From Myxococcales bacterium (GTDB lineage Bacteria; Myxococcota_A; Polyangia; Haliangiales; Haliangiaceae): 64,000 bases of DNA. The notes beneath the pieces were generated by a model. The model was not told the origin of the DNA and did not search any database. It was given only the letters and a program-made list of their open reading frames with translations. The stretch covers positions 16,529-80,528 of the forward strand of contig JAQBQE010000028.1 of assembly GCA_028287135.1 (NCBI GenBank), written 5' to 3'. Of the stretch, positions 1 to 24,770 are shown in pieces. The translations under genes were made by a program, and so were the position numbers. The first letter of the stretch is position 1; every line of letters begins with the position of its first letter.

Positions 1-155
1 CCTGGCTCGCTGAGCTTGCCCGGGGCTGGACGCCGGCCGCGGCAGAGCCGGTGGCCTCGGGGCCGGAGGTCTCGCGGCTCGCCGAGCTGCTGCGCCGGTT
101 CGGGCCCCTCGCGCTCGCGCTGCCGTGGCGTGACGACGTCACCGCCAAGGCCTGA
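1..155 (+). CDS. C-terminal end of a protein that starts before the window (…WLAELARGWTPAAAEPVASGPEVSRLAELLRRFGPLALALPWRDDVTAKA*)
   Basis: Open frame from nt 3 to TGA at 153-155; product not recognisable from 50 aa. Confidence 0.5.
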   Translation, partial: WLAELARGWTPAAAEPVASGPEVSRLAELLRRFGPLALALPWRDDVTAKA

Positions 156-310
156 TCTCCGGCTCGCAGGACCCGCCAGCCGGCCCGGGAGCGGCTCCGA
201 AATCAGCGTCACCTGCGCCGATCCGCGCGGCGTAACTGCGCGTCCGCAATTGGCTCCCACGGTTGTGTCGCTCAGGGGTGGTCGGTACCATCGAACGCCG
301 TCCGCACCCC

Positions 311-11662
<11,352 letters not shown>

Positions 11663-11676
11663 CGTCGGTCACCGTC

Positions 11677-12204
11677 ATGGGGATGTTGAAGCAGAGGGGA
11701 CGGTTCGGTGTTCCGTTCGTGCTCGTGGTCGGCTGCAGTCAGCCCGCTCCCACGGCGCCCCGAGTGCTTGCCGTCCACGACGAGCTGGGCACGACCGAGA
11801 TCGCGGATGCTGGCGTGGATGCCGAGTCATCGGTGCCACCGCGGGTGCAGGATCCAGCGCCCGTCATGGAATCGTCGCCCCCGATCAAGAGGTCACGGCG
11901 GCGCGATTTCAGCGGGAACCCGCCAAGCCCACAGTCCGTCGACCCCATCGATCGGCGCGTCATCCTGCAGTCGGCGCTGTCGCCGAATCAGCTCCGGCTC
12001 GTGATCGGTCTGCGCGGCGCCGCGGACCCGCCAGCGATCACCGCCCGGTGGACGGGCGTGTTCCTCGCTGACGGCAAGCCAATCGCCGGCAGCGGATTCA
12101 AGGTAATCCGTGTCAGCCGGCGAATGGTCGAGGTGGTCGTCGATGGCGCTCAGCCACCGTCCAAAGACGTCCGACTGTACGCGCCCGGCGTCACGGTCCA
12201 CTGA
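11677..12204 (+). CDS. Putative lipoprotein, hypothetical
   Basis: ORF with signal/lipobox-like N-terminus MGMLKQRGRFGVPFVLVVGCSQ; ends 17 nt before a convergent gene. Confidence 0.65.
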   Translation: MGMLKQRGRFGVPFVLVVGCSQPAPTAPRVLAVHDELGTTEIADAGVDAESSVPPRVQDPAPVMESSPPIKRSRRRDFSGNPPSPQSVDPIDRRVILQSALSPNQLRLVIGLRGAADPPAITARWTGVFLADGKPIAGSGFKVIRVSRRMVEVVVDGAQPPSKDVRLYAPGVTVH

Positions 12205-12221
12205 CCGCGAAGCTCCGGCTG

Positions 12222-12644
12222 CTAGTTCGCGCTCTTCTCGGTCTGCTGCTGCGCCGCGGCCTTCTCGGCGCGCTCCTTGGCCGCCACCCCGAACACGGTG
12301 CACGTGTTGTTGCGGATCGACCAGGTCGCATCGTTCAGGCAAAGATCGATGTCGTTGATCTCGCACTCGACGCCGTCCTCGTCGACGAGCAGTGCGTCGT
12401 AGAAGTCGCAGTTGACGCCGAGGAGTAGCTCCTCGTCTGGGAACAGCACATCGCCACCGAGCAGGTTTGGCCCCCATGTCGAGCTGCCTGTGTCGGTCAG
12501 ATAGATCTGCTCGATCACGAAGTCCGAGTTGTTGACCACGCGGAGCGACGCGTCCGCGACGAATCCGTCGTCGGTCGTGCAGCCGGTGAACGCCGCGAGC
12601 GACGCGCACGCGGCCAGGACAGGGGCCAGTAGGCGATGGGTCAT
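12222..12644 (-). CDS. Putative lipoprotein, hypothetical
   Basis: ORF with MTHRLLAPVLAACASLAAFTGC lipobox; the track start at 12680 is probably too far upstream. Confidence 0.7.
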   Translation of the reverse strand: MTHRLLAPVLAACASLAAFTGCTTDDGFVADASLRVVNNSDFVIEQIYLTDTGSSTWGPNLLGGDVLFPDEELLLGVNCDFYDALLVDEDGVECEINDIDLCLNDATWSIRNNTCTVFGVAAKERAEKAAAQQQTEKSAN

Positions 12645-12860
12645 CATGACGGTGCAAGGAGCAATGGATGTGCCGCTCACGCTTCGCCGGAGATAGAGCG
12701 CGGCGACGCCAACCCGCGCACATGTTCCGCGTGATTCGCGGACCTACACAGCTGTGCGAGCGTGCACGCAGCGCGATTTCGTCACGACGCTGGTGGAGGG
12801 CCGAGCGCGCGTGGCGCAGGGCCGGGCGGTGGCGCACCGCTCGCGCGGAGATCGGTCAGA

Positions 12861-15377
12861 TCACCGACCGCATTGCGCCGCAGCACGCTTCGCGGCGACG
12901 GCAGCCTGGTCGTCGCTCCGGCCGATCGCGTCGAGCTTCAGCTTCGCCGCAGGCGGACACGCCGGGCCGAGCGCACCGAGGGCGAGCGCCGAGGCCGTGA
13001 CGATCTCGGGGAACGCGGAGTCATCGAGCGCGGCGAGCAGCGCTTCGGCAGCGCCAGGTGCGGACAGCCGCGCGATCGATGCCGCCGCGCTCTGCGCGAG
13101 CGCGAGCGCTTCCGCGCTCTCGATCGCAGCGCCCCGCCAGCGGGTGAACCGACTCACGAGGATCGGGCCGAGCCTCGGATCCGCGAGCGCGACGGCGAGG
13201 CTCACGGCCTGCGTGCGGAGCTGGATCGGCGCCTTGCTGTCGTCCCACGTGCGTACCAGCAGCTGATCGATCTCCGCCGCGTGACACTGCACGAGCGCGG
13301 TCAACGCATCGATCCGGACGTCGATCTCCTGGTCCTTGCCGACGGCGTCGACGAGCGCGCGCGCAGGACCTGGGCGCTGACAGCGAGCTCCGAGCGTTGC
13401 CGCAGCGCGGCTCCGGATCTCCGGCCACGTGTCGGCGCCGAGTGCGTTGATGATCACGCGGTCGATTCCATCCGGCCCGTCCGCGGTGTGCCACGGATCG
13501 CTCGCGTCGGTCGTGGCTCCGGCGAGCGCGGACAGCACCGCGAGCCGGACGCCGGGATCCGGATCCGTCGCGAACGACAGCAGCAGCCGGATCGCCTCGG
13601 GGCGGGGAGCGAAGCCGATCGCGCGGATCGCGACCTGGCGGAGCGCTGCGGTCTCGGCGGTCGCGGGGAGCCCACGCAGCAGGGCGTCGAGCGTTCGCAG
13701 CGCGGCCGCATCGCCGAGCGTGGCGATGCCGTCGACGAGGCGGTAGCGGCGCTCGTAGTCGGTCACGGTGGGCAGGGCCGCCAGCATCGCGGCGAGCGCT
13801 GATGCGCGCGCTGCGGGATCCGTTCGCGTCGACCGCGTCAGCGCGCGCCACAGGTCGCCCGATGCCGCCGGATCGGACTCCTTGGTTGCGGCCTCGATCA
13901 GTTCCGCGGTGGGTGCCTCCGCGAGCTGGTCGATCACGGCACGCCGCACGGGATGAGGTCCCGTGCCTGCGAGGTCGATGAGCAGCGGCAGGTCCTTGCC
14001 CGATGGAGCCAGCCGATGAGCCGCGGCGACTCGCGCGTCGATCGCGAGGCCTCCGCTCCCTGCGAGATCGTGGAGCTCTTGCCCGAGCCCGTTGCGCGCG
14101 AGCGCGTCGATCAGATCGAGCAGCTCGGGACCGGTGACCCAGCCCTCGGTCGCCGCTCGCGACAGGGACGCGGCCGCCGCGGGATCCTGGATCTTCACGA
14201 GCACGGCGATCAGCCGGCGGCGTGCATGTGCATCCGTGGTCTTGGCGAGCTCGGCATCGATCGCCGATGCACCGGCAGTGCCACGGCGCGAGAGCGCAGC
14301 GGCGGCATTGACCGCACCCTCCTTGCCCTCGGCGACCACCTTGGCGAGCATCGCGTCTCCGCCCCCAGCGCGCTCGCCCTCGGCGAACACCTCGAGCTCG
14401 GCGATCGCGGTCGCGCCCAGCGCCGGTCCGTACGTGCTCTCGAGCACCACCGTCACGCAGCCGCTGACCGCCTCCGGCAGGTCGACGACGTAGGCCGTCC
14501 CGAGCGGATCGTTCGCGGCATCGGGGAGCTCGACGCGCCACGCGCGGGCCGGCGTCGCGATCGCGATCTGGCGCGGACGGTTGACGCTCTTCATCGTCGC
14601 GGCGGACGCGGGATTGCCGCTGACGATCCGGATCTGCTTTGCCTTGGCGCCGGCGATCCGTGGCTCGAACGTGAAGAACTGGCCCTCGCCGGTGCTCGCG
14701 CTGAGCTCCTCGCGCCACAGCGTGTCGGTGCGCCCGTCATCGAGCTCCTTCGGGATCCCGAGCCCACCTGCATCCGTGGCCCCGGGTTGGATCGAAGCCA
14801 CGCGGGCCTGATAGAGCTGGGGCGCTGCCTGGGTGGCCGAGTCGGCGCGAGCGGGCAGGGTGGGAACGCCATCGGGCACACCGCTCGGGATCTTCGTGAG
14901 CCGCCGGAACCGCGTGCCGTCGAAGCCCTCGGCGAACAGGTACGCCGGCCGTGCATCGCAGCGACGGAGCCCATCGCGGGTCTGGTACCGGTAGAGGCCA
15001 CCGGGTCCCGCATCGAGCTCGACCCCGTAGTCACCATCGAGCCCGACGCCGCCGAGCTTCACCGTGGTGATCACGGCGAGCGCTGCGCCCCGGTACTCGA
15101 CGATCGTGGCTTCGCGCGCCGCGCCGCGGGTGACCTGGACCACGAGCATCGATCGCCCCCGGTGCGGAGCGATGGCGAGCTCCGCGCGCGAGATGCCGCC
15201 GCCGAGCGCGAGCTTGGCCCGCGACCCGCCGGCGACCGTGAGCACGCCATCGGCGGACAGCTCGACGGTCTCGGCCGAGCCGTCACCATCGAGATCCTCG
15301 CGAAGGGTTGCGAGCGGCGCGGCGGTCGCGACCGACGTCAGGACAAGCAGCGTCGTGGCGGAACCGAGCGTTCGCAT
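12861..15377 (-). CDS. Secreted HEAT-repeat protein with N-terminal FG-GAP/VCBS-like motif (DLDGDGSAETVELSADG)
   Basis: Signal peptide MRTLGSATTLLVLTSVATAAP; C-terminal two thirds carry HEAT-like helices (AVLSALAGATTD…, RAAATLGARC…, VSLAVALADPRLGP…). Confidence 0.8.
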   Translation of the reverse strand: MRTLGSATTLLVLTSVATAAPLATLREDLDGDGSAETVELSADGVLTVAGGSRAKLALGGGISRAELAIAPHRGRSMLVVQVTRGAAREATIVEYRGAALAVITTVKLGGVGLDGDYGVELDAGPGGLYRYQTRDGLRRCDARPAYLFAEGFDGTRFRRLTKIPSGVPDGVPTLPARADSATQAAPQLYQARVASIQPGATDAGGLGIPKELDDGRTDTLWREELSASTGEGQFFTFEPRIAGAKAKQIRIVSGNPASAATMKSVNRPRQIAIATPARAWRVELPDAANDPLGTAYVVDLPEAVSGCVTVVLESTYGPALGATAIAELEVFAEGERAGGGDAMLAKVVAEGKEGAVNAAAALSRRGTAGASAIDAELAKTTDAHARRRLIAVLVKIQDPAAAASLSRAATEGWVTGPELLDLIDALARNGLGQELHDLAGSGGLAIDARVAAAHRLAPSGKDLPLLIDLAGTGPHPVRRAVIDQLAEAPTAELIEAATKESDPAASGDLWRALTRSTRTDPAARASALAAMLAALPTVTDYERRYRLVDGIATLGDAAALRTLDALLRGLPATAETAALRQVAIRAIGFAPRPEAIRLLLSFATDPDPGVRLAVLSALAGATTDASDPWHTADGPDGIDRVIINALGADTWPEIRSRAAATLGARCQRPGPARALVDAVGKDQEIDVRIDALTALVQCHAAEIDQLLVRTWDDSKAPIQLRTQAVSLAVALADPRLGPILVSRFTRWRGAAIESAEALALAQSAAASIARLSAPGAAEALLAALDDSAFPEIVTASALALGALGPACPPAAKLKLDAIGRSDDQAAVAAKRAAAQCGR

Positions 15378-15485
15378 CGCGCGCAATCTAGCATCCCCGC
15401 GTGCCGGCCAGCTCATGGCCATCGAGACACGCCCACGACCGCGTGATTGCAGCTGCGAACACCGCGTGTGCTAGCGTGCGCCGCC

Positions 15486-18790
<3,305 letters not shown>

Positions 18791-18898
18791 CCCCATCTGG
18801 GGCCAGTGCTACGCAACCGCTGCTTTTTCCGAGTCTTTCCGCCGGGTCGCCAGCGGGCTCGGTCGTTGCCGTTTTCACGTCGATCCAGGAGTGCGCCG

Positions 18899-19195
18899 AT
18901 GCAAGCAATGCAGCCGATTCTGATGATGCTGGTGATGTTCGGGATCTTCTATTTCATCCTGATCCGTCCCCAGGTTCGCAAGCAGAAGGAGCACCAGGCG
19001 CTTCTCTCGAAGCTCGGCAAGGGCGACGAGGTGATCACTCGCGGTGGCGTGATCGGCAAGATCACCGGCATCTCGGATGATGGCGTGCTCGTGCTCGAGC
19101 TCCAGGAGAAGGTCCGTGTCCGCGTTCCCCGTGCCTACGTCGAGGGCAAGTGGGAAGGCAAGGTCCCCGAAGGCGCTGAAAAGCGCGCTGCTTGA
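18899..19195 (+). CDS. yajC: Preprotein translocase subunit YajC
   Basis: MQAMQPILMMLVMFGIFYFILIRPQVRKQKEHQALLSKLGKGDEVITRGGVIGKI; located between tgt and secD. Confidence 0.93.
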   Translation: MQAMQPILMMLVMFGIFYFILIRPQVRKQKEHQALLSKLGKGDEVITRGGVIGKITGISDDGVLVLELQEKVRVRVPRAYVEGKWEGKVPEGAEKRAA

Positions 19196-19246
19196 TCCTG
19201 GCGACGATTCGCGTTTCGGCCTGTCTGGTCTCGTTCGAGGTGGTTC

Positions 19247-21181
19247 ATGGACCGTAGTCTCAAGTGGCGCACACTCGCTCTGATCGCGAGCATCTTCCTC
19301 TGCATCGGAGTGCTCGCGCCGAGCTTTGTCGATAACGACAAGTTGCCGTGGTGGTTCCCGTTCGAGAAGAAGATCAACCTGGGGCTCGATCTCCAGGGCG
19401 GTCTTCACATCGTCTACAGCATCGATCTCGATCGCGCCGTCGACGACAAGGCGTCGGAGATCAAGCGCGATCTCGACTCGCGGTTCGCCGACGACAAGAT
19501 CAAGGCGACGGTCAAGACGCTCGAGACGCCGGTCGGTGGCGTCGTCGTGCTGCTCGAGGACGCCACGAAGCGCGATCAGGTGAAGGCTGCGATCAACAGC
19601 GACTACGGCAAGGACATCAGCGCGCGTGAGTGCGCGCCGACCGATGGCCCGAACGCGATCTGCTTCCGGGTCTCGTCGACGTTTGCCGACACCATCAAGA
19701 AGTCCGCGCTCGCCAACGCCGTCACGACGATCCGCGAGCGGATCGACGAGAAGGGCGTCGCCGAGCCGACCGTGGTCGAGAAGGGCGACGAGATCCTCGT
19801 CGAGCTCCCCGGTCTCAACAAGGAAGTCATCGAGGAGACGCGGAACATCATCCGCCGCACCGCGAAGCTCGAGTTCAAGGTCGTCGATGACGGCTCCGAG
19901 TACATGCGCAAGCTGTTCGCCAAGGTCGGCAGCGCGGGCAAGAAGGGCGATCCCACGGACCCGCTCGCCATCAAGGACGAGATTCGCGCCGAGATCGATC
20001 AGTGGCGCCCTGAAGAGGGCAACACGATGCACACCGACTACTACCTGGTCGCTCGCGACCGCAAGGAGTGGGTCACGGCCGAGGAGGCCAAGGAGCTCGA
20101 GTGCTCCGCCCGCACCGACAAGAAGGCGTTCAAGGACGGCAAGGTCGAGTGCAACGTGCCCGGCCGGTTCGTGATCGACCGCTACGTCAAGGCGCTCGCC
20201 GCGCAGGACCCGTCGTTCAAGATCCCCGACGATCGCCAGCTGGCGTACGAGCTCAACGACGCCGCGCCGACGGACAGCGACACGCGTCCGACCTGGCGGT
20301 CGTACTGGCTCGACAAGGCCGTGCGCCTCACCGGCAGCGGCATCAACGACGCGCAGGGTAGCTACGACCCCAACACGAATCGTCCGATCGTCCTGCTCGA
20401 CTTCAACCGCTACGGCAGCCGCGTGTTCGGCGACCTGACCGCGGAGATCGTCGGCAAGAAGCTCGCGACGATCCTCGACGACAAGGTCAAGAGCGCGCCG
20501 ATCATCAACGGCGCCATCCGTGGCGGCCGCGCATCGATCACGATGGGCGGAAGCGATCCGACCCGCCAGGAGATCGAGCGTAACGAGCTCGTCAACGTGC
20601 TGAAGACCGGCTCGCTGCCGGCGCCGCTCAAGGAAGAGTCGGCATCGGAGATCGGCCCGACGCTCGGCATGGATGCGATCGAGAAGACCCGGCTGTCGTT
20701 CGGTCTCGGCGTCCTGCTCGTGTTCGCGATCATGCTCGGCGTCTACAAGTGGTCCGGGATGGTCGCGGTGTTCGCGGTCCTCTATCACGTGCTGCTCACC
20801 CTCGCGGTGATGGCGGCGTTCGGCGCGACCCTCACGCTCCCCGGCATCGCCGCGGTCGTGCTGTCGGTCGGCATGACCGTCGACGGCAACATCCTGATCT
20901 ACGAACGCATACGAGACGAGCTGTTACTCGGAAAGAGTGTACGAGGTGCGATCGACCTCGGGTTCTCACGCGCGTTCTCCGCCATCCTCGACGGTCAGCT
21001 GACCACCGCAGCCGCTGGCTGGGTGCTCCTGCAGTACGGCTCGGGCCCGATCAAGGGCTTCGCCGTGATGCTGCTCGTCGGTGTGTTCACCACCCTCCTC
21101 GTCAACACGTGGGTCACGCGCATCTTCTTCGACTGGAGCATCTCCAGGAAGAAGGGCACCGCGTCCACCCTTTCGATCTGA
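19247..21181 (+). CDS. secD: Protein translocase subunit SecD
   Basis: GLDLQGGLHIVYSIDLDRAV…LDFNRYGSRVFGDLTAE…SVGMTVDGNILIYERIRDELLLGKSVRGAIDLGFSRAFSAILDGQLTT. Confidence 0.96.
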   Translation: MDRSLKWRTLALIASIFLCIGVLAPSFVDNDKLPWWFPFEKKINLGLDLQGGLHIVYSIDLDRAVDDKASEIKRDLDSRFADDKIKATVKTLETPVGGVVVLLEDATKRDQVKAAINSDYGKDISARECAPTDGPNAICFRVSSTFADTIKKSALANAVTTIRERIDEKGVAEPTVVEKGDEILVELPGLNKEVIEETRNIIRRTAKLEFKVVDDGSEYMRKLFAKVGSAGKKGDPTDPLAIKDEIRAEIDQWRPEEGNTMHTDYYLVARDRKEWVTAEEAKELECSARTDKKAFKDGKVECNVPGRFVIDRYVKALAAQDPSFKIPDDRQLAYELNDAAPTDSDTRPTWRSYWLDKAVRLTGSGINDAQGSYDPNTNRPIVLLDFNRYGSRVFGDLTAEIVGKKLATILDDKVKSAPIINGAIRGGRASITMGGSDPTRQEIERNELVNVLKTGSLPAPLKEESASEIGPTLGMDAIEKTRLSFGLGVLLVFAIMLGVYKWSGMVAVFAVLYHVLLTLAVMAAFGATLTLPGIAAVVLSVGMTVDGNILIYERIRDELLLGKSVRGAIDLGFSRAFSAILDGQLTTAAAGWVLLQYGSGPIKGFAVMLLVGVFTTLLVNTWVTRIFFDWSISRKKGTASTLSI

Positions 21182-21188
21182 GCGTCCC

Positions 21189-22493
21189 ATGAGCGATCAA
21201 CACAAGTTCCGATACCTGTTGCCGCCGGGGAACAACTTCAACTTCGTCTCGAAGTTCAAGGGCTGGGTCATCTTCGCCGTCATCGCCATGATCGCGTCGA
21301 TCGGCATGCTCTTCGTGAACAAACAGGTTCGCGGCGAGTACCTGAACTGGACGATCGACTTCAAGGGTGGCACCGAGATCATCCTCGCGTTCAAGGACAA
21401 GACGACGGGCGAGTACACGAAGCCCGACCTCGGTAAGATCCGCGACGAGCTCGAGAAGGCCGACAAGACGGTCGAGCTCAGCGAGATCTCGTGGACCGCA
21501 GAGGACGCCAAGGGCGACGACGTCGCCGTCAATGGCGTGATCGTTCGCACCACGCGGTTCTCCGCACTGGTGCCGGCGACCGCGCAGAAGGTGGTCACGG
21601 ACTTCCAGGAAGCGTTCAAGGACCGCGAGCTGCACAAGGTCGCCTGGTCCGGCGATCGCCTGAGCGTCCGGTCGCAGAAGCCGATCTCCGATGCGGATGT
21701 CGCCGCGGTGTTCGCGAAGTCGGGCCTCGAGGTCAAGCCGTGGGACCAGACCGAGAAGAACCTGTACACGCGCGCCGACGAGGGCACGGGTGAGCACAAC
21801 CAGTGGTTCGCGATCTCGGGCCTCGCCAAGCAGTACGAGCTGGCGATCGAGAAGGCCGAGCCGACGACGGATGTCGTGGTCGTGCAGAGCTACGGCGTCG
21901 GTGCCAAGGCCGGCGACAAGCTGCGCGACGATGCGGTCAAGTCGCTGATCTACGCGATCTTCCTGATCATGCTCTACCTGGCGTTCCGGTTCGACATCCG
22001 GTTCGCGCCGGGTGCGGCCGTGGCGACGATCCACGACGCGATCATCGTGATCGGCGTGTTTGCGGTGACGTACACCGAGGTCTCGCTGACCTCGGTCGCC
22101 GGTCTGCTGACGGTGATGGGGTTCTCCGTCAACGACACCGTGATCGTGTTCGATCGAATTCGCGAGAACCAGGCCAAGCTCAAGGACAAGAAGCTCGAAC
22201 GGATCGTCGACATCTCGCTCAACGAGATGCTCGTGCGCTCGATCCTGACCTCGGCGACGGTGTTCTCGACGACGCTCGTCATGAACATCTTCGGCGAGGG
22301 CCTCGTGAAGAACTTCGCGTTCACGATGAACGTCGGCGTGATCGTCGGCGTGTACTCGTCGCTGTTCCTCGCGACGCCCGTGTTCCTCTGGGTGTCCAAG
22401 ACCTGGTACTCGGGCACCGGGCCCGCGCGTCGTCGTGGACTGCCGGTCGCTCCGGCCGGCACGGCGCCGACGCCGACCGCCGACGACGAGTAG
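21189..22493 (+). CDS. secF: Protein translocase subunit SecF
   Basis: WTIDFKGGTEI…YLAFRFDIRFAPGAAVATIHDAIIVIGVFAVT…MGFSVNDTVIVFDRIRENQAKLKDKKLERIVDISLNEMLVRSILTSATV; start ATG 21189. Confidence 0.95.
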   Translation: MSDQHKFRYLLPPGNNFNFVSKFKGWVIFAVIAMIASIGMLFVNKQVRGEYLNWTIDFKGGTEIILAFKDKTTGEYTKPDLGKIRDELEKADKTVELSEISWTAEDAKGDDVAVNGVIVRTTRFSALVPATAQKVVTDFQEAFKDRELHKVAWSGDRLSVRSQKPISDADVAAVFAKSGLEVKPWDQTEKNLYTRADEGTGEHNQWFAISGLAKQYELAIEKAEPTTDVVVVQSYGVGAKAGDKLRDDAVKSLIYAIFLIMLYLAFRFDIRFAPGAAVATIHDAIIVIGVFAVTYTEVSLTSVAGLLTVMGFSVNDTVIVFDRIRENQAKLKDKKLERIVDISLNEMLVRSILTSATVFSTTLVMNIFGEGLVKNFAFTMNVGVIVGVYSSLFLATPVFLWVSKTWYSGTGPARRRGLPVAPAGTAPTPTADDE

Positions 22494-22518
22494 CGACTCG
22501 GGGCGATCTCGCTCATAC

Positions 22519-22555
22519 CGCCAGTGCGATCCCGGGATCGCGCTGGCGTTCGTCG
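22519..22555 (+). terminator. Strong inverted repeat downstream of secF, candidate terminator
   Basis: CGCCAGTGCGATCCC/GGGATCGCGCTGGCG (15-nt arms, one G-T wobble) followed by TTCGTCGTTT. The U-tract is imperfect. Confidence 0.55.
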
Positions 22556-22598
22556 TTTCGGGGCGTTGGGTGTCATACCCGGGCACTAGCGTGCGCGT

Positions 22599-24338
22599 GT
22601 GCAACTGCGGCTCCGCTCGGTCGACGAGCAGCTCGTCACTCGTCTCGCGGCCGCCCTGCGCGTGCGGCCCGCCACGGCGCGCTGTCTGGTCGGTCGCGGT
22701 GTCCATGACCCACGCGAGGCTCAGGGCTTCGTCGATCCACGGCTCGCTGCGCTGCGTCCGCCGGCGGGTCTGGCGGGGCTGTCGAGCGCCGTCGGTCGGA
22801 TCGCCGATGCCGTCGTGCGCGGCGAGCGGATCGGGGTGTTCGGTGATTACGACGTCGACGGAGTCACCACCGCTGCGCTGCTGACGTCATTCCTGCGCGC
22901 TGCGGGTGCGAGCGTCGAGGTCGCGGTCGCGAGCCGTGATGCAGGCTATGGCTTCACGCCGGGCGCAGCAGCTGCGCTGATCGCCAGGGGCTGCCAGCTG
23001 ATCATCACCGGTGATTGCGGGACGAGCGACCTCGAGTCGATCGCGGTCGCCTCCGCCCACAGCGTGCCGGTGATCATCGTCGATCACCACACGGTGCCGT
23101 CCGCGGACACGCCGCATCCGGCGTTCGCCCTGGTCAACCCGTACCGCGCGGACTCGACGTTCCCGTTCCGCGGCATGGCCTCGGTCGGGCTCGCGTTCTA
23201 TGTCGCCGCGGCCGTGCGCACCGAGCTGCGCGAGCGTGGCCACTTCTCGCGGTCCGGCCGCTCGGGTCCCGAGCCCGATGTCCGCGACCTGCTCGATCTC
23301 GTCGCGCTCGGAACGATCGCGGACCTCGTGCCGCTGACCGCGGAGAACCGGATCCTCACCGCACTCGGGCTGCGCCAGCTCCAGAGCCGCAAGCGGCCCG
23401 GCGTCGCGGCATTGCTCGCGTCGGCGGGCGTCGATCTCGAGCGCGACGTGGATGCGCGGACGGTCGCGTGGAAGCTCGCGCCGCGGATCAATGCACCGGG
23501 TCGGCTGGGCGCCGCGGAGCCCTCGCTCGCGTTGCTGCTCGCGGGATCCGATACCGCCGCGGAGTGCGCGCAGGCGCTCGAGGCCGCGAACTCCGAACGC
23601 CGCACGATCCAGGATCGCGTGGTCACCGAAGCGCTCGATCAGCTCGGCGATCGAGATCCGGGCGCGGCGATCGTGATCGCCGGCGAGGGCTGGCCCACCG
23701 GCGTGGTCGGGATCGTCGCCGCCAAGCTCGTCGATCGCTACCAGCGTCCGGCGTTCGTGATCGGCATCGATCCCGTGACCGGCATCGGTCGCGGATCGGC
23801 ACGGAGCGCCGGTGGTGTCGATCTGTACCGCGCACTGTCGGAGGCGGCGCTGATCCCGGGCTGCCTCGGTCGCTTCGGCGGTCACGCCGCGGCGGCCGGC
23901 TTCACGATCCAGCGCGAGCAGATCGCGGCGCTCGCCGAGGCGCTGGGTGGTGCATGCCTCCGCCTCGCCGAGGGCTCCGGTCCGGTCGTGGCTGGACGCG
24001 AGGTCGATGCCGAGGTCCGGCTCGGCGAGATCGACGAGCGCCTCGCCACCGAGCTCGCTGGCCTCGGGCCGTTCGGCCAGCAGAACCCTGCGCCCACGCT
24101 CGCCACGCGCAATGCGCGGGTGACCGCGGTGCGCCGCGTCGGTGACGGGTCGCACATCAAGCTGACCCTCGAGGACGATCAGAGCACGACGCGAACGGCG
24201 ATCGGGTTCGGGCTCGGCGATCGGCCGGTGGACGTCGGCGCACGCGTCGATCTCGCATTCGTCCCGACGGTCTCGACGTGGCAGGGCCGGCGCAGCGCCG
24301 AGCTCGAGCTGTCGGACCTCGCGGTCCTCGGCTCCTGA
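22599..24338 (+). CDS. recJ: Single-stranded-DNA-specific exonuclease RecJ
   Basis: DHH motifs: FGDYDVDGVTTAALLTSFLRA…ITGDCGTSD…VDHHTVP…FRGMASVGLAFYVAAAV…GRFGGHAAAAGFTI; GTG start. Confidence 0.93.
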   Translation: MQLRLRSVDEQLVTRLAAALRVRPATARCLVGRGVHDPREAQGFVDPRLAALRPPAGLAGLSSAVGRIADAVVRGERIGVFGDYDVDGVTTAALLTSFLRAAGASVEVAVASRDAGYGFTPGAAAALIARGCQLIITGDCGTSDLESIAVASAHSVPVIIVDHHTVPSADTPHPAFALVNPYRADSTFPFRGMASVGLAFYVAAAVRTELRERGHFSRSGRSGPEPDVRDLLDLVALGTIADLVPLTAENRILTALGLRQLQSRKRPGVAALLASAGVDLERDVDARTVAWKLAPRINAPGRLGAAEPSLALLLAGSDTAAECAQALEAANSERRTIQDRVVTEALDQLGDRDPGAAIVIAGEGWPTGVVGIVAAKLVDRYQRPAFVIGIDPVTGIGRGSARSAGGVDLYRALSEAALIPGCLGRFGGHAAAAGFTIQREQIAALAEALGGACLRLAEGSGPVVAGREVDAEVRLGEIDERLATELAGLGPFGQQNPAPTLATRNARVTAVRRVGDGSHIKLTLEDDQSTTRTAIGFGLGDRPVDVGARVDLAFVPTVSTWQGRRSAELELSDLAVLGS

Positions 24339-24395
24339 GCCGACCGCGCGGTCGCTCCGCCTTGGTCGATACGGGCGTGCATGCTAGGCAGCTAT

Positions 24396-24701
24396 ATGCG
24401 CGTCGTGTGGATTCTTGCGGTCCTGCTGAGCGTCCTCGCTCCGGCCGGGCACGTGGGGATCACGATGGCGCCGACCGACACCGAGCAGGTCACGACGCCT
24501 CGCCCGGTCGCCAGCGGTGTGGCGCGGCGGGCTGCCTCGGATCTCGACCTTCAGGATCAGGATCTGCTCGCGCTGCCCACCGTGCGCATCGCTCGGGTGG
24601 AGCCGGCCGCCGAGCACGTAACCATGCTGCCGTCTGCCACGTACGGGCGGCTCGCGCGCCCGAGCCTCGACGCAGCGAGTCCGCGGGCGCCTCCGGCCTG
24701 A
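24396..24701 (+). CDS. Small exported hypothetical protein
   Basis: MRVVWILAVLLSVLAPAGHVGITMAPTD… signal-like N-terminus; no recognised family. Confidence 0.5.
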   Translation: MRVVWILAVLLSVLAPAGHVGITMAPTDTEQVTTPRPVASGVARRAASDLDLQDQDLLALPTVRIARVEPAAEHVTMLPSATYGRLARPSLDAASPRAPPA

Positions 24702-24770
24702 TCCGCGGTCCGTTCGTTCTCGAATCCTGAAGGCCCGAAACTCGCCGCGATGGCGACGTGGAGGTGTGCC

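Noticed and set aside
18875-20788. Minus-strand ORF across yajC/secD; likewise 21114-22706 and 24384-27038
   Set aside because: Antisense artefacts over well-identified + strand genes.
24341-24354. CGACCGCGCGGTCG palindrome after recJ
   Set aside because: Short, no U-tract, and palindromes of this type are common by chance at this GC content; not called as a terminator.
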